From assembly GCA_030432635.1 (NCBI GenBank), contig JAUIMB010000001.1, positions 310,001 to 374,000 of the forward strand: 64,000 nt of DNA, in the 5' to 3' direction. The notes under the pieces were generated by a model, which did no database searches, had not been told where the DNA came from, and saw only the letters and a program-made list of their open reading frames with translations. A program made the position numbers and the translations under genes. Source of the stretch: Bacteroidia bacterium. Its GTDB lineage: Bacteria; Bacteroidota; Bacteroidia; Flavobacteriales; Flavobacteriaceae. Of the stretch, positions 25,505 through 33,739 are shown one piece after another (the first letter of the stretch is position 1; each line of letters begins with the position of its first letter).

Positions 25505-26182
25505 TTAAATTTCAATGCTTTCACCAATATCAAGCAACATCAAGTCTTTGTCTTTATCAAAGAATTTTCGTTTGGCCACTTCATGATCAATTTCTATGTA
25601 GCCAAAAGTATCAAAATGATACCCAAGAACTTTATCACATTCTACAAAGTCGCTTGCGATAATCGCATCATCAATTCCCATGGTAAAATTATCACCTATT
25701 GGCAAAATTGCGAGATCCAATTTGGTCTTTAATGGAATGAGTTTCATATCCATGGTTAAGGCTGTATCTCCAGCAATGTATATGTTTTTATGTTCGCCTT
25801 CGATTACAAATCCACCTGGTTGCCCACCATAGCTACCATCTGGAAACGACGACGTATGAATAGCGTTTACGTATTTAACGACTCCAAAATCAAAATCCCA
25901 ATGTCCACCGTGGTTCATGGGATGGCTTTCCAATCCGAGTTTGTCATAATGGGTAGCAATTTCAAAATTCGAAACAATAACAGCTCCTGTTCGTTTTGCA
26001 ATAGATTCGACATCTAGGATATGATCTTGATGCGCATGTGTGATCAAAATATAGTCTGCTTCAAGCGTCTCTATATCAATATGAGAAGCTTTAGGATTTC
26101 CGGAGATAAACGGGTCAACTAAAATGGATATGTCTGCAACTTTAATACCGAGACTTGCATGACCATAAAACGTAATTTGCAT
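25505..26182 (-). CDS. UPF0173-type metal-dependent hydrolase (MBL fold)
   Basis: This 225-residue cytoplasmic metallo-beta-lactamase-fold protein begins MQITFYGHASLGIKV and has ILVDPFISGNP, the metal motif ITHAHQDHILD (HxHxDH), MNHGGHWDFDFG, YIAGDTALTMDM (Asp ligand) and the late VLGYHFDTFGYIEID (His). It matches the UlaG-like UPF0173 family, whose physiological substrates are generally unknown. It is preceded by the terminator at 26220-26256, which isolates it from menA, and by a TATTTTAG promoter-like element. Confidence 0.9.
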   Translation of the reverse strand: MQITFYGHASLGIKVADISILVDPFISGNPKASHIDIETLEADYILITHAHQDHILDVESIAKRTGAVIVSNFEIATHYDKLGLESHPMNHGGHWDFDFGVVKYVNAIHTSSFPDGSYGGQPGGFVIEGEHKNIYIAGDTALTMDMKLIPLKTKLDLAILPIGDNFTMGIDDAIIASDFVECDKVLGYHFDTFGYIEIDHEVAKRKFFDKDKDLMLLDIGESIEI

Positions 26183-26219
26183 GGATTGGCTATTTAAAAA
26201 TAAAAACCTAAAATACGAA

Positions 26220-26256
26220 AAAACTCAGACAGATTTGAAGAAATTGTCTGAGTTTT
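26220..26256 (-). terminator. Rho-independent terminator after menA
   Basis: AAAACTCAGACA (26220-26231) pairs perfectly with TGTCTGAGTTTT (26245-26256) around a 13-base loop. On the minus strand the stem runs into TTTTTTCG. It ends the menB-menA transcript. Confidence 0.8.
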
Positions 26257-26366
26257 AAAGCCCCAAATTTTATTGCCAACATATAGCAAATAAATGCCGA
26301 CCTACAAAATTTCACATCTAATATAGGAATTAATCCGTTGAAAACCAAACTTTTGTGTTAAAAAAA

Positions 26367-27272
26367 TCACAAAATATAACCTATTCCCAAAAGAAGGGAA
26401 AATAAGAATGTGGTTAAAGCCAACACCTTTAATTGTGGGTCATATGCCTTGGGATGATTGGCTTTTCTTACTGCATTGATATGTATGAGCAATGGTATAA
26501 ATGCCAAATAAAAGAGAAAGTTAGTTAGCTTTGAGTAATACAAAACCGAAAATACAACCGAAACCACTACAGCTGTGATAATCAAAAACATATGATATTG
26601 TCTAGCTTTAGATTTCCCCAGCCTTACAGCTAAAGTCACCTTTCCTGCGAGCTCATCGGATTCAATGTCACGCATATTATTCAAGTTCAAAACTCCCATA
26701 CTTAGCAAACCTAGTGAAATGGCAGGCAATATCACATGATGATCCAATTGTTTGGCATACAGAAAGTAACTTCCTATAACACTTAAAAGTCCGAAAAAAA
26801 TGAACACAAATAGATCTCCCAATCCTCTATAACCATAAGGCGATTTACCAATGGTATAATTGATGGCAGCAAAAACAGCCAATCCAGCCAAAGTTAAAAA
26901 CAATAAGGAGAACATAAAATGCTTACTGCCAAAGGATTTAAACACCAGAGAAATGGTAAGGACAATGACGATTAAAATATTCAACTTTATACCTTCCATC
27001 ATTTGGTCTGGAGAAATTGCTCCACTTTGAATAGCTCGTTCGGGTCCTATTCTATCTTCATTATCCGTACCTCGAATACCATCACCATAGTCATTAGCTA
27101 AATTGGAAAGTATTTGCAAGGCAATGGTAAGTAAAATGGCTAAAACAAAGATTAGACTATCAAACCTACCGTTATAATGTGCAAAACAAGAACCGATGAT
27201 TATTCCAGATATGGACAGTGGCAAGGTACGTAACCTAAATGCAGAGAGCCAAGGCTTAACTTTTTTAAACAT
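26367..27272 (-). CDS. menA: 1,4-Dihydroxy-2-naphthoate polyprenyltransferase (MenA)
   Basis: This 301-residue UbiA-superfamily membrane enzyme has about eight or nine helices. The first Asp-rich motif is NLANDYGDGIRGTDNEDR (NDxxD type) and the second NNMRDIESDELAGKVTLAVRLGK. It prenylates DHNA to demethylmenaquinone. It lies 14 bases after menB on the minus strand, and a terminator follows. Confidence 0.94.
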   Translation of the reverse strand: MFKKVKPWLSAFRLRTLPLSISGIIIGSCFAHYNGRFDSLIFVLAILLTIALQILSNLANDYGDGIRGTDNEDRIGPERAIQSGAISPDQMMEGIKLNILIVIVLTISLVFKSFGSKHFMFSLLFLTLAGLAVFAAINYTIGKSPYGYRGLGDLFVFIFFGLLSVIGSYFLYAKQLDHHVILPAISLGLLSMGVLNLNNMRDIESDELAGKVTLAVRLGKSKARQYHMFLIITAVVVSVVFSVLYYSKLTNFLFYLAFIPLLIHINAVRKANHPKAYDPQLKVLALTTFLFSLLLGIGYIL

Positions 27273-27286
27273 AAATGTGTTCTAGA

Positions 27287-28126
27287 TTACGGAATCCATT
27301 TTTTATCAAAGTTAGGCTTGCGTTTCTCCAAAAATGCGTCACGTCCTTCTTTAGCTTCATCTGTCATGTATGCCAAACGCGTTGCTTCACCAGCAAACAC
27401 CTGTTGGCCAACCATGCCATCATCTGTAAGGTTCATGGCAAATTTCAACATTTTAATGGATGTTGGTGATTTTGCCAGAATTTCCTGAGCCCATTCGTAA
27501 GCAGTGGTTTCCAAATCATCATGAGGCACAACTGCATTGACCATTCCCATTTCAAATGCTTCTTGGGCAGAATAATTCCTTCCGAGGAAAAAAATCTCTC
27601 GTGCTTTCTTTTGCCCAACCATCTTAGCCAAATATGCCGAACCATAACCTCCATCGAAGCTCGTCACATCAGCGTCGGTTTGCTTAAAAATGGCGTGTTC
27701 CTTACTAGCAAGAGTTAAATCGCAAACCACATGAAGGCTATGTCCTCCACCTACAGCCCAACCTGGTACAACTGCAATGACCGCTTTTGGCATAAAACGG
27801 ATTAGTCGCTGTACTTCCAAAATATTCAACCGATGGTAACCATCGTCTCCAACATAACCTTGGTGACCTCTAGATTTTTGATCACCTCCTGAACAAAAAC
27901 TCCAAATACCATCCTTGGTTGAAGGCCCTTCAGCAGATAATAGTACGACACCTATGTTGACATCTTCATTGGCATCATAAAACGCATCATAAAGTTCACT
28001 TGTCGTTTTTGGTCGGAATGCATTTCTAACATTTGGTCGATTGAATGCTATGCGAGCTACACCGTTGCACTTTTTATATGTAATATCTTCATAGGTCTTA
28101 GCTGTGACCCATTTTGCTTTATCCAT
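27287..28126 (-). CDS. menB: 1,4-Dihydroxy-2-naphthoyl-CoA synthase (MenB)
   Basis: This 279-residue crotonase-fold enzyme has RIAFNRPNVRNAFRPKT, FCSGGDQKSRG (oxyanion-hole region), VVPGWAVGGGHSLHVVCDLTLAS, TDADVTSFDGGYGS and the C-terminal FLEKRKPNFDK typical of MenB. It cyclises o-succinylbenzoyl-CoA. It is the first gene of the menB-menA pair; the gene upstream on the plus strand is divergent. Confidence 0.95.
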   Translation of the reverse strand: MDKAKWVTAKTYEDITYKKCNGVARIAFNRPNVRNAFRPKTTSELYDAFYDANEDVNIGVVLLSAEGPSTKDGIWSFCSGGDQKSRGHQGYVGDDGYHRLNILEVQRLIRFMPKAVIAVVPGWAVGGGHSLHVVCDLTLASKEHAIFKQTDADVTSFDGGYGSAYLAKMVGQKKAREIFFLGRNYSAQEAFEMGMVNAVVPHDDLETTAYEWAQEILAKSPTSIKMLKFAMNLTDDGMVGQQVFAGEATRLAYMTDEAKEGRDAFLEKRKPNFDKKWIP

Positions 28127-28315
28127 AGTTCTGTTAAATTTTCACAAAAATACTGCTTTTATATCTATTTTAACAAGACTTTAAAATCCAAAACGAAGCG
28201 TGGAACCGTATCACTATCTCAGTAAAACTTAATTGTGACTTTTTAAAATTAGTTGTGTCTAAGTCATTGGTATTAACAGAAATACAACAAAAATTAGAAA
28301 TAAAACACTAAGGGT

Positions 28316-28747
28316 ATGACCATAACAAATTCGAACGTTGCTTCGCAGGTCGTAAAGCAAGAGCGATCTGAAGCAGGTACACTTCATTTTTTCAACCATA
28401 TTGCCGTTGTAGAGTTTGATGAAGGTATTCATGCCGATTTGAATGTCGGTAAGAAAATGATAAAGGGTTTATTGCAATACTTCGGAAATTCCAGACCTTT
28501 TGGAATTGTAGCCAATCGTGTAAACTCTTATTCGATCGATTTACTTGAAACCACGGAAATAAGATCTATTTTCCCAAATCTAGTCGCCTATGGCATTGTA
28601 AGCCATAACCAAGCTGGACGCATGAATGCTGAAATTGAAAGCCAATACTGCTCTTCTAAAAACAACATCAGTTTCGACAACTTATATGAAGGTTTGGATA
28701 CCGTATATAAACGTGTAGTACAGCAATTGAGTTTATCGATCAACTAG
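28316..28747 (+). CDS. Hypothetical STAS-like protein
   Basis: This 143-residue soluble protein has an alpha/beta pattern: strand HFFNHIAVVEFDEG, helix NVGKKMIKGLLQYFG, strand PFGIVANRVNSYSID, then strand LVAYGIVSHN. It recalls the STAS/SpoIIAA-like fold seen in several Bacteroidetes hypothetical proteins, but I cannot assign a family with confidence. Its last 15 bases overlap the 3' end of the convergent CvfB-like gene. There are no catalytic motifs. Confidence 0.7.
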   Translation: MTITNSNVASQVVKQERSEAGTLHFFNHIAVVEFDEGIHADLNVGKKMIKGLLQYFGNSRPFGIVANRVNSYSIDLLETTEIRSIFPNLVAYGIVSHNQAGRMNAEIESQYCSSKNNISFDNLYEGLDTVYKRVVQQLSLSIN

Positions 28748-29572
28748 ACGAATACCATCGTTTTCGATAATTATTAGTCGTTGCTTATACAACGTTCCGA
28801 TAGCTTTTTTGAAGGTTTTTTTGCTCATTTGAAGTTCTTGCTTTATAGCCTCAGGAGCAGATTTATCATTGAGGGCAAGAAAACCTTCATTGCTATCCTG
28901 AAGATGCTGCATGACAATATCGGCATTGGGTTCAATATTTCTGTAACCTATTTGACCGAGAACTATATCCAGCTTGTTGTCATGTCGTACCTTCTTGACA
29001 TATCCTTTTAAGCGATCTCCGACACTAATGTCCTTGAAGATATCCTCAGAAAAGATCAAGCCTGAATGCATCTTATTGACAATCACATTCATTCCTATTT
29101 CTGAAGGGTGAGAGGCGATCACATCCACTTCATCAAACTTATTAACCGTTAATTCCGTATTGTCCAGAAACTGATTGGTCTTGCTCGAGGCTACCAAACG
29201 GTCTGTCTCTTCATCAAGGTAACAATAGACGAGATACCAACCACCTGCTTTCATCTTAAATGCTTGCTCCTTGAACGGACAAAACAATTCCTTAACCATT
29301 CCCCAATCCAGGAATGCACCATGTTGATTCACCTGACTACATCGCAAAACTGCAAAATCATCCCGAACGATGTAGGGTTCATCGGTTACGGCAACAGGAC
29401 GCTCTTCGTTATCTAAGTAAACAAAGACCTTTATCTTATCCCATACTTTGAACGTCTCAGGAACATAACGATTTGGCAGCAAAACCTCATCTCCATTTTC
29501 TGCACCTAAATATAAACCTTGTTCCGTTTCACGTATAATCTCCAAGGTATTGTAATCTCCTATTCTTATCAT
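28733..29572 (-). CDS. CvfB-like S1 RNA-binding domain protein
   Basis: This 279-residue protein resembles CvfB/YitL. It has several S1-like OB-fold domains in order: MIRIGDYNTLEIIRETEQGLYLG at the N-terminus, RCSQVNQHGAFLDWGMVKELFCPFKEQ in the middle, and NVIVNKMHSGLIFSEDIFKDISVGDRLKGYVKKV. The C-terminal winged-helix is SKKTFKKAIGTLYKQRLIIIENDGIRLV. CvfB binds RNA and influences virulence gene expression in Staphylococcus; the role in Bacteroidetes is unstudied. It is a monocistronic-looking minus-strand gene. Confidence 0.9.
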   Translation of the reverse strand: MIRIGDYNTLEIIRETEQGLYLGAENGDEVLLPNRYVPETFKVWDKIKVFVYLDNEERPVAVTDEPYIVRDDFAVLRCSQVNQHGAFLDWGMVKELFCPFKEQAFKMKAGGWYLVYCYLDEETDRLVASSKTNQFLDNTELTVNKFDEVDVIASHPSEIGMNVIVNKMHSGLIFSEDIFKDISVGDRLKGYVKKVRHDNKLDIVLGQIGYRNIEPNADIVMQHLQDSNEGFLALNDKSAPEAIKQELQMSKKTFKKAIGTLYKQRLIIIENDGIRLVDR

Positions 29573-29646
29573 GGGTCAAAGATACAGATATTTAGTTCAA
29601 CGCTACATTACACTATTAATTTAAACATTAAACTCTTGTATAAAAA

Positions 29647-29678
29647 AAGCGTTGCCATACCATGTATTGACAACGCTT
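29647..29678 (-). terminator. Terminator after the DUF2853 gene
   Basis: AAGCGTTG (29647-29654) pairs with CAACGCTT (29671-29678). On the minus strand TTTTTATAC follows the stem. It lies 21 bases beyond the DUF2853 stop codon. Confidence 0.75.
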
Positions 29679-29699
29679 AGTATATTATAGTGATTCTGT

Positions 29700-30038
29700 T
29701 TAATAAACAGATTCCTTTTTAAAATGCTTCGTTAAAAGATAGTAAACCACAGCTCTGTATTTGGTACGATTCGATTTTCCGTAGGTTTCCATAACCGCAT
29801 CGATTCCTTTATCTAGATCTGCACTATCCTTAAGGCCTAATTTCCCGATTAGAAAGTTCTTTTTAACGGTAGCCAATTCTGATTCGTCTGAAGACGAAAC
29901 CGTAGCAGAATCGGCATTATAAATTGCTGGACCACAACCAATAGTTACCTTGGTCAACAAATCCATATCTGGATTAACACCACATTTATCCTTTAAATCT
30001 GCAGCGTACTTAGCGATTAATTCATCTCTTTTACTCAT
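29700..30038 (-). CDS. DUF2853 family protein
   Basis: This 112-residue soluble helical protein begins MSKRDELIAKYAADLKDKCG and contains LLTKVTIGCGPAIYNADSATVSSSDE and YRAVVYYLLTKHF, matching the DUF2853 family. The function is unknown. It lies 72 bases downstream of menD on the same strand and is followed by a terminator, so it may be the distal gene of a menD transcript. Confidence 0.85.
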   Translation of the reverse strand: MSKRDELIAKYAADLKDKCGVNPDMDLLTKVTIGCGPAIYNADSATVSSSDESELATVKKNFLIGKLGLKDSADLDKGIDAVMETYGKSNRTKYRAVVYYLLTKHFKKESVY

Positions 30039-30110
30039 GTTTAAATAGTGTTTAGGGTTAATAAAAAGTTTGTTCTAAAGATAAGAAACGAAAATGGCAA
30101 GAAAGTCACA

Positions 30111-31871
30111 TTACTTGATAAATTCGAAATAATTTAACAAAATAGCGTCATTTTGTGTCCGTGGTGTAACTATTTCCAAGAGCTTAGGTTGATCTGAATT
30201 ATCATAAAACGTGGTCAAGTTATTTTCCAATTCACTTTCGTTATTCGCGACACTGTATTCAAACTGAAACATCTTGCACAATTGCTCTGCCGTTAGATGG
30301 TGTTTGGTCTCGAAATAGTCATCAAAGTTCTTGGTATTTTTATGTCCAGGCAAGATTCTAAAAATTCCACCACCTTGATTATTGATAAGGATAATTCTGA
30401 AGTTCTTCGGAATGTAATTATTCCATAATGCGTTGCTATCGTAAAAAAAGCTGAGATCTCCAGTAATGAAAACCGTTTGTTTGTTACTATTCACTGCATA
30501 TCCAATTGCTGTTGATGTACTTCCATCGATACCACTTGTTCCACGATTACAAAACACCTGTACAGATGGCTTGATATTGAATAATTGTGCATAACGTACC
30601 GTAGAGCTATTTCCCAATTGAAGCACTGTTTTCTTTGGAAGTGACTTTAGCAATGTACTAAACGCCTTAAAATCACTAAACGCAATCTGACTTACATATT
30701 CTAAATGCTTTTTTTGGCGATGTTGCTTTACCTTGGACCATGTGCTTAAATAATTGCTTTTTGTAACGTGTGTAATCTTTGGAAGGAATGCTTCCAAAAA
30801 CTCATTTGGTGAAGCGATGATATGCTTATCTAAACAGAAAAAGGTATCATTAGCTTTTTTCGTATCAATGTGCCAATGGTGTTTGGGTTGGTACTGTCTC
30901 AAAAACGCTTTGATCTTTTTTGAAACAACCATTCCTCCAAAGGTTACCAATATATCAGGTCGCAAGGCCTCAAAGTCAGCATCTTTTAGAGGTGCAATCA
31001 TTTTATCTATACTAGGGAAAAATTCAGCGTGATGAAGGTTTGATGTTGTTTCAGTTAGCACAATAACGCTGTCATCATTTGCCAGCTCCTCGAGCCATTG
31101 CTGTTCAACTTCGTTTGGAGGCATTACACCAACTAAAATCATCTTTTTTGTCGCAACATACCATTCGTCAATACAATCCTTTAATTCTGAATGATCAATC
31201 TTTGGGCGCTTTAGATCAATATCGGTAGATTTAGGGTTAACCGTCAAAGCATCAACAGTTTCGTATAAAGGTTCATCAAAAGGTACATTGATATGTACTG
31301 GTCCATTCTTGAACCAAACGAGATTAAGAACTTTATTGAGCTCTTCTTCATTATACGATTGGATGCCTTGCTGAAGCCCTAAAAAACGTTCCAATTTATT
31401 CTCTAAACTCTTAAAAATGGGAAGCTCATCTTTTTCTGAAATACGTTTATCATCAGTTAAATCCAATTTCAGATTTGCAGAATACAATATATGATTTTTG
31501 AACACCTCTTTTTGGTTAATGGTTTGTCCATCACCAATATCAATCAAGTGTTTTGGTCGATCTGCAGAAATAACCACCAATGGAATATCACTGTAGAAAG
31601 CTTCTGAAATTGCTGGATAATAATTAAGTAATGCACTTCCCGAAGTACATACCACCACTGAAGGCTCCTTGGTTTGTTGAGCAATTCCTAAGGCAAAAAA
31701 GGCTGCACAACGCTCATCAACGACGCTGTAGCATTTAAAAAAAGGATCGTTTGTAAATCCGATGGTCAAAGGTGCATTTCTACTACCTGGTGAAATGACA
31801 ATATGCTTGATCGCTTTAAGTTTGCACAATTGAACAACAGTTTGCGCAAGTGGAATTTTTGGGTACTTCAT
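30111..31871 (-). CDS. menD: SEPHCHC synthase (MenD)
   Basis: This 586-residue thiamine-diphosphate enzyme has an N-terminal PYR domain (ISPGSRNAPLTIGF, DERCAAFFALGIAQQTKEPSVVVCTSGSALLNYYPAISEAFY) and a central domain. The C-terminal PP domain carries FCNRGTSGIDGSTSTAIGYA, TGDLSFFYDSNAL (metal GD...N motif) and INNQGGGIFRILPG. It couples isochorismate with 2-oxoglutarate in menaquinone synthesis. The menF isochorismate synthase often found next to menD is absent here; aceA lies upstream beyond a strong terminator. Confidence 0.95.
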   Translation of the reverse strand: MKYPKIPLAQTVVQLCKLKAIKHIVISPGSRNAPLTIGFTNDPFFKCYSVVDERCAAFFALGIAQQTKEPSVVVCTSGSALLNYYPAISEAFYSDIPLVVISADRPKHLIDIGDGQTINQKEVFKNHILYSANLKLDLTDDKRISEKDELPIFKSLENKLERFLGLQQGIQSYNEEELNKVLNLVWFKNGPVHINVPFDEPLYETVDALTVNPKSTDIDLKRPKIDHSELKDCIDEWYVATKKMILVGVMPPNEVEQQWLEELANDDSVIVLTETTSNLHHAEFFPSIDKMIAPLKDADFEALRPDILVTFGGMVVSKKIKAFLRQYQPKHHWHIDTKKANDTFFCLDKHIIASPNEFLEAFLPKITHVTKSNYLSTWSKVKQHRQKKHLEYVSQIAFSDFKAFSTLLKSLPKKTVLQLGNSSTVRYAQLFNIKPSVQVFCNRGTSGIDGSTSTAIGYAVNSNKQTVFITGDLSFFYDSNALWNNYIPKNFRIILINNQGGGIFRILPGHKNTKNFDDYFETKHHLTAEQLCKMFQFEYSVANNESELENNLTTFYDNSDQPKLLEIVTPRTQNDAILLNYFEFIK

Positions 31872-31978
31872 CTTAGGACAAAGTTAGCCCATTTCTCATA
31901 TATTTCAATACTTATTTTTTATACTTGCGTTTTGGGTTTAAGTTAGCGCCATATGTAATATGTATGACATAAGAAACA

Positions 31979-32011
31979 ATAAAGCGCACTCATGATATGA
32001 GTGCGCTTTAT
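31979..32011 (-). terminator. Strong terminator after aceA
   Basis: A 15-base perfect stem (31979-31993 with 31997-32011, core AAAGCGCACTCAT) closes a 3-base loop. On the minus strand it is followed by TTGTTTCTTA. It ends the aceB-aceA transcript before menD. Confidence 0.8.
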
Positions 32012-32030
32012 ACATTTTTTATCAACAGGA

Positions 32031-33662
32031 TTAGGCTACTATTGTAAGCGGCTTTTCTGTCAATGACATTTTAGACTTAGCTTCAAACTGATTGGACGTA
32101 TTTTTTGCACCTCCAGCTTTTAGAGCCTTATCACCTGCGAAACTCGTTTTATGATCATCACCAATATCAGATCCTGCCATTCGTTGGTGTTTTACGCAAG
32201 CCACTCCTTTTCTAATCTCTTGTCGTTGAATGTTTTTAACGTAAGCCAGCATGCCTTCGTTTCCATAATACCCTTGGGTTAAATCATTCATATGCAACGC
32301 TGTGGTATGATATGTAGGAAGTGTAATCAAATGGTGAAAAACTCCTGCTTCCCTAGAACTGTCCTTTTGAAAGGATTTAATTTTTTCATCTGCCAAATAG
32401 GCCAATTCTGTATTATCGTAGGCCACGTCCATCAGATTGTTTCTGTCGTATGCAGTCATATTTTCTCCTTCTGCCAACATGTCTTCGTAGGCTTGATTCC
32501 TGAAGTTTAGTGTCCAATTGAATGATGGTGAATTGTTATACACCAATTTAGCATTAGGTACCACTGCCTTGACCCTATTGACCATATGTGCAATTTGTTT
32601 CACATTTGGCGTAGGTGTTTCAATCCATAACAAATCTGCACCATTCTGAAGACTCGTAATACAATCTAAAACCACACGATCGATGTTAGTTCCGTCTTTA
32701 AATTTATATAAACCATTTGCCAAACGAATTGGTCGAACCAATTTTCCATCGCGCTTTAACAATACGTCATCTTCCTTGGCATCATGTATATTAACCTCTT
32801 CCGCATCAATAAAAGCAAGATATTGAGATGCCAAGTCACCAGGCTCTTGACTAACAGGTAATTTTTGCGTTAGTCCAGCTCCTTCCGAATCAGTTCTGGC
32901 AACAATAATTCCATCCTCAACACCTAATTCCAAAAAGGCATAGCGAATGGCATTTAACTTAGCAATAAAATCTTCATGAGGCACTGTTACCTTACCATCT
33001 TGATGTCCACATTGTTTGGCATCGGACACTTGGTTCTCGATTTGGATGGCACATGCACCAGCCATAATCATTTTTTTGGCCAAAAGATACGTAGCCTCTT
33101 CATTTCCAAAACCTGCATCTATATCTGCGATAATGGGAACAATATGTGTTTCAAAATTATCGATTTCATCCTGAACATCCTCTCCCAGTTTCAATCTTCG
33201 GAAAAGGTCATTCAGTGCAACAGCATCAGCTTGTCTTAAAAACTCATAAATTTCGGCAATCAGTGAAGGAACTGCAGTTTTTTCATGCATGGATTGGTCA
33301 GGTAAAGGTCCAAATTCAGAACGCAAGGCTGCGACCATCCAACCAGACAAATACAGATAACGTTTGCTTGTGGAATGATGATGCTTTTTTACGGCAATCA
33401 TATTTTGTTGCGCCACAAAGCCATGCCAGCAACCCAAGGATTGCGTATAATTGGATGCATCTGCATCATAATCAACCATATCCTTACGCATAATTGAGGC
33501 TGTATATCTGGCAATGTCCAAGCCTGTTTTGAAACGATTTTGAATAGCAAATTTTGCTGCATCCTCAGGTTTGATAGCATCCCAAGTCGTTCCGTATTTC
33601 TTTTTAAGCTTAATCACTGTGTCAACCACAGTGCCATACGATTGTTGTGACAAATTTTTCAT
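32031..33662 (-). CDS. aceA: Isocitrate lyase
   Basis: This 543-residue enzyme is the longer isocitrate lyase form. It has IADIDAGFGNEEATYLLAKKMI, QIENQVSDAKQCGHQDGKVTVPHEDF (the KxCGH catalytic motif with Cys), IVARTDSEGAGLT, LLWIETPTPNVKQ and YNNSPSFNWTLNF. It splits isocitrate to glyoxylate and succinate, the first step of the glyoxylate shunt. It follows aceB by 77 bases, a gap that holds a hairpin, and is followed by a strong terminator. Confidence 0.95.
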   Translation of the reverse strand: MKNLSQQSYGTVVDTVIKLKKKYGTTWDAIKPEDAAKFAIQNRFKTGLDIARYTASIMRKDMVDYDADASNYTQSLGCWHGFVAQQNMIAVKKHHHSTSKRYLYLSGWMVAALRSEFGPLPDQSMHEKTAVPSLIAEIYEFLRQADAVALNDLFRRLKLGEDVQDEIDNFETHIVPIIADIDAGFGNEEATYLLAKKMIMAGACAIQIENQVSDAKQCGHQDGKVTVPHEDFIAKLNAIRYAFLELGVEDGIIVARTDSEGAGLTQKLPVSQEPGDLASQYLAFIDAEEVNIHDAKEDDVLLKRDGKLVRPIRLANGLYKFKDGTNIDRVVLDCITSLQNGADLLWIETPTPNVKQIAHMVNRVKAVVPNAKLVYNNSPSFNWTLNFRNQAYEDMLAEGENMTAYDRNNLMDVAYDNTELAYLADEKIKSFQKDSSREAGVFHHLITLPTYHTTALHMNDLTQGYYGNEGMLAYVKNIQRQEIRKGVACVKHQRMAGSDIGDDHKTSFAGDKALKAGGAKNTSNQFEAKSKMSLTEKPLTIVA

Positions 33663-33701
33663 AATTTTGAAAGGTATTAATGATGTATTAGATTTAATAT
33701 G

Positions 33702-33734
33702 AATCCCGAATAATGTTGCCGCATGTTCGGGATT
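33702..33734 (-). other. Intercistronic hairpin between aceB and aceA
   Basis: AATCCCGAA (33702-33710) pairs with TTCGGGATT (33726-33734). On the minus strand no T run follows (ATTCATATTAAATC), so it is not a standard terminator for aceB. It could mark mRNA processing, stabilise one message, or give partial attenuation between the two genes. Confidence 0.5.
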
Positions 33735-33739
33735 GTTTT

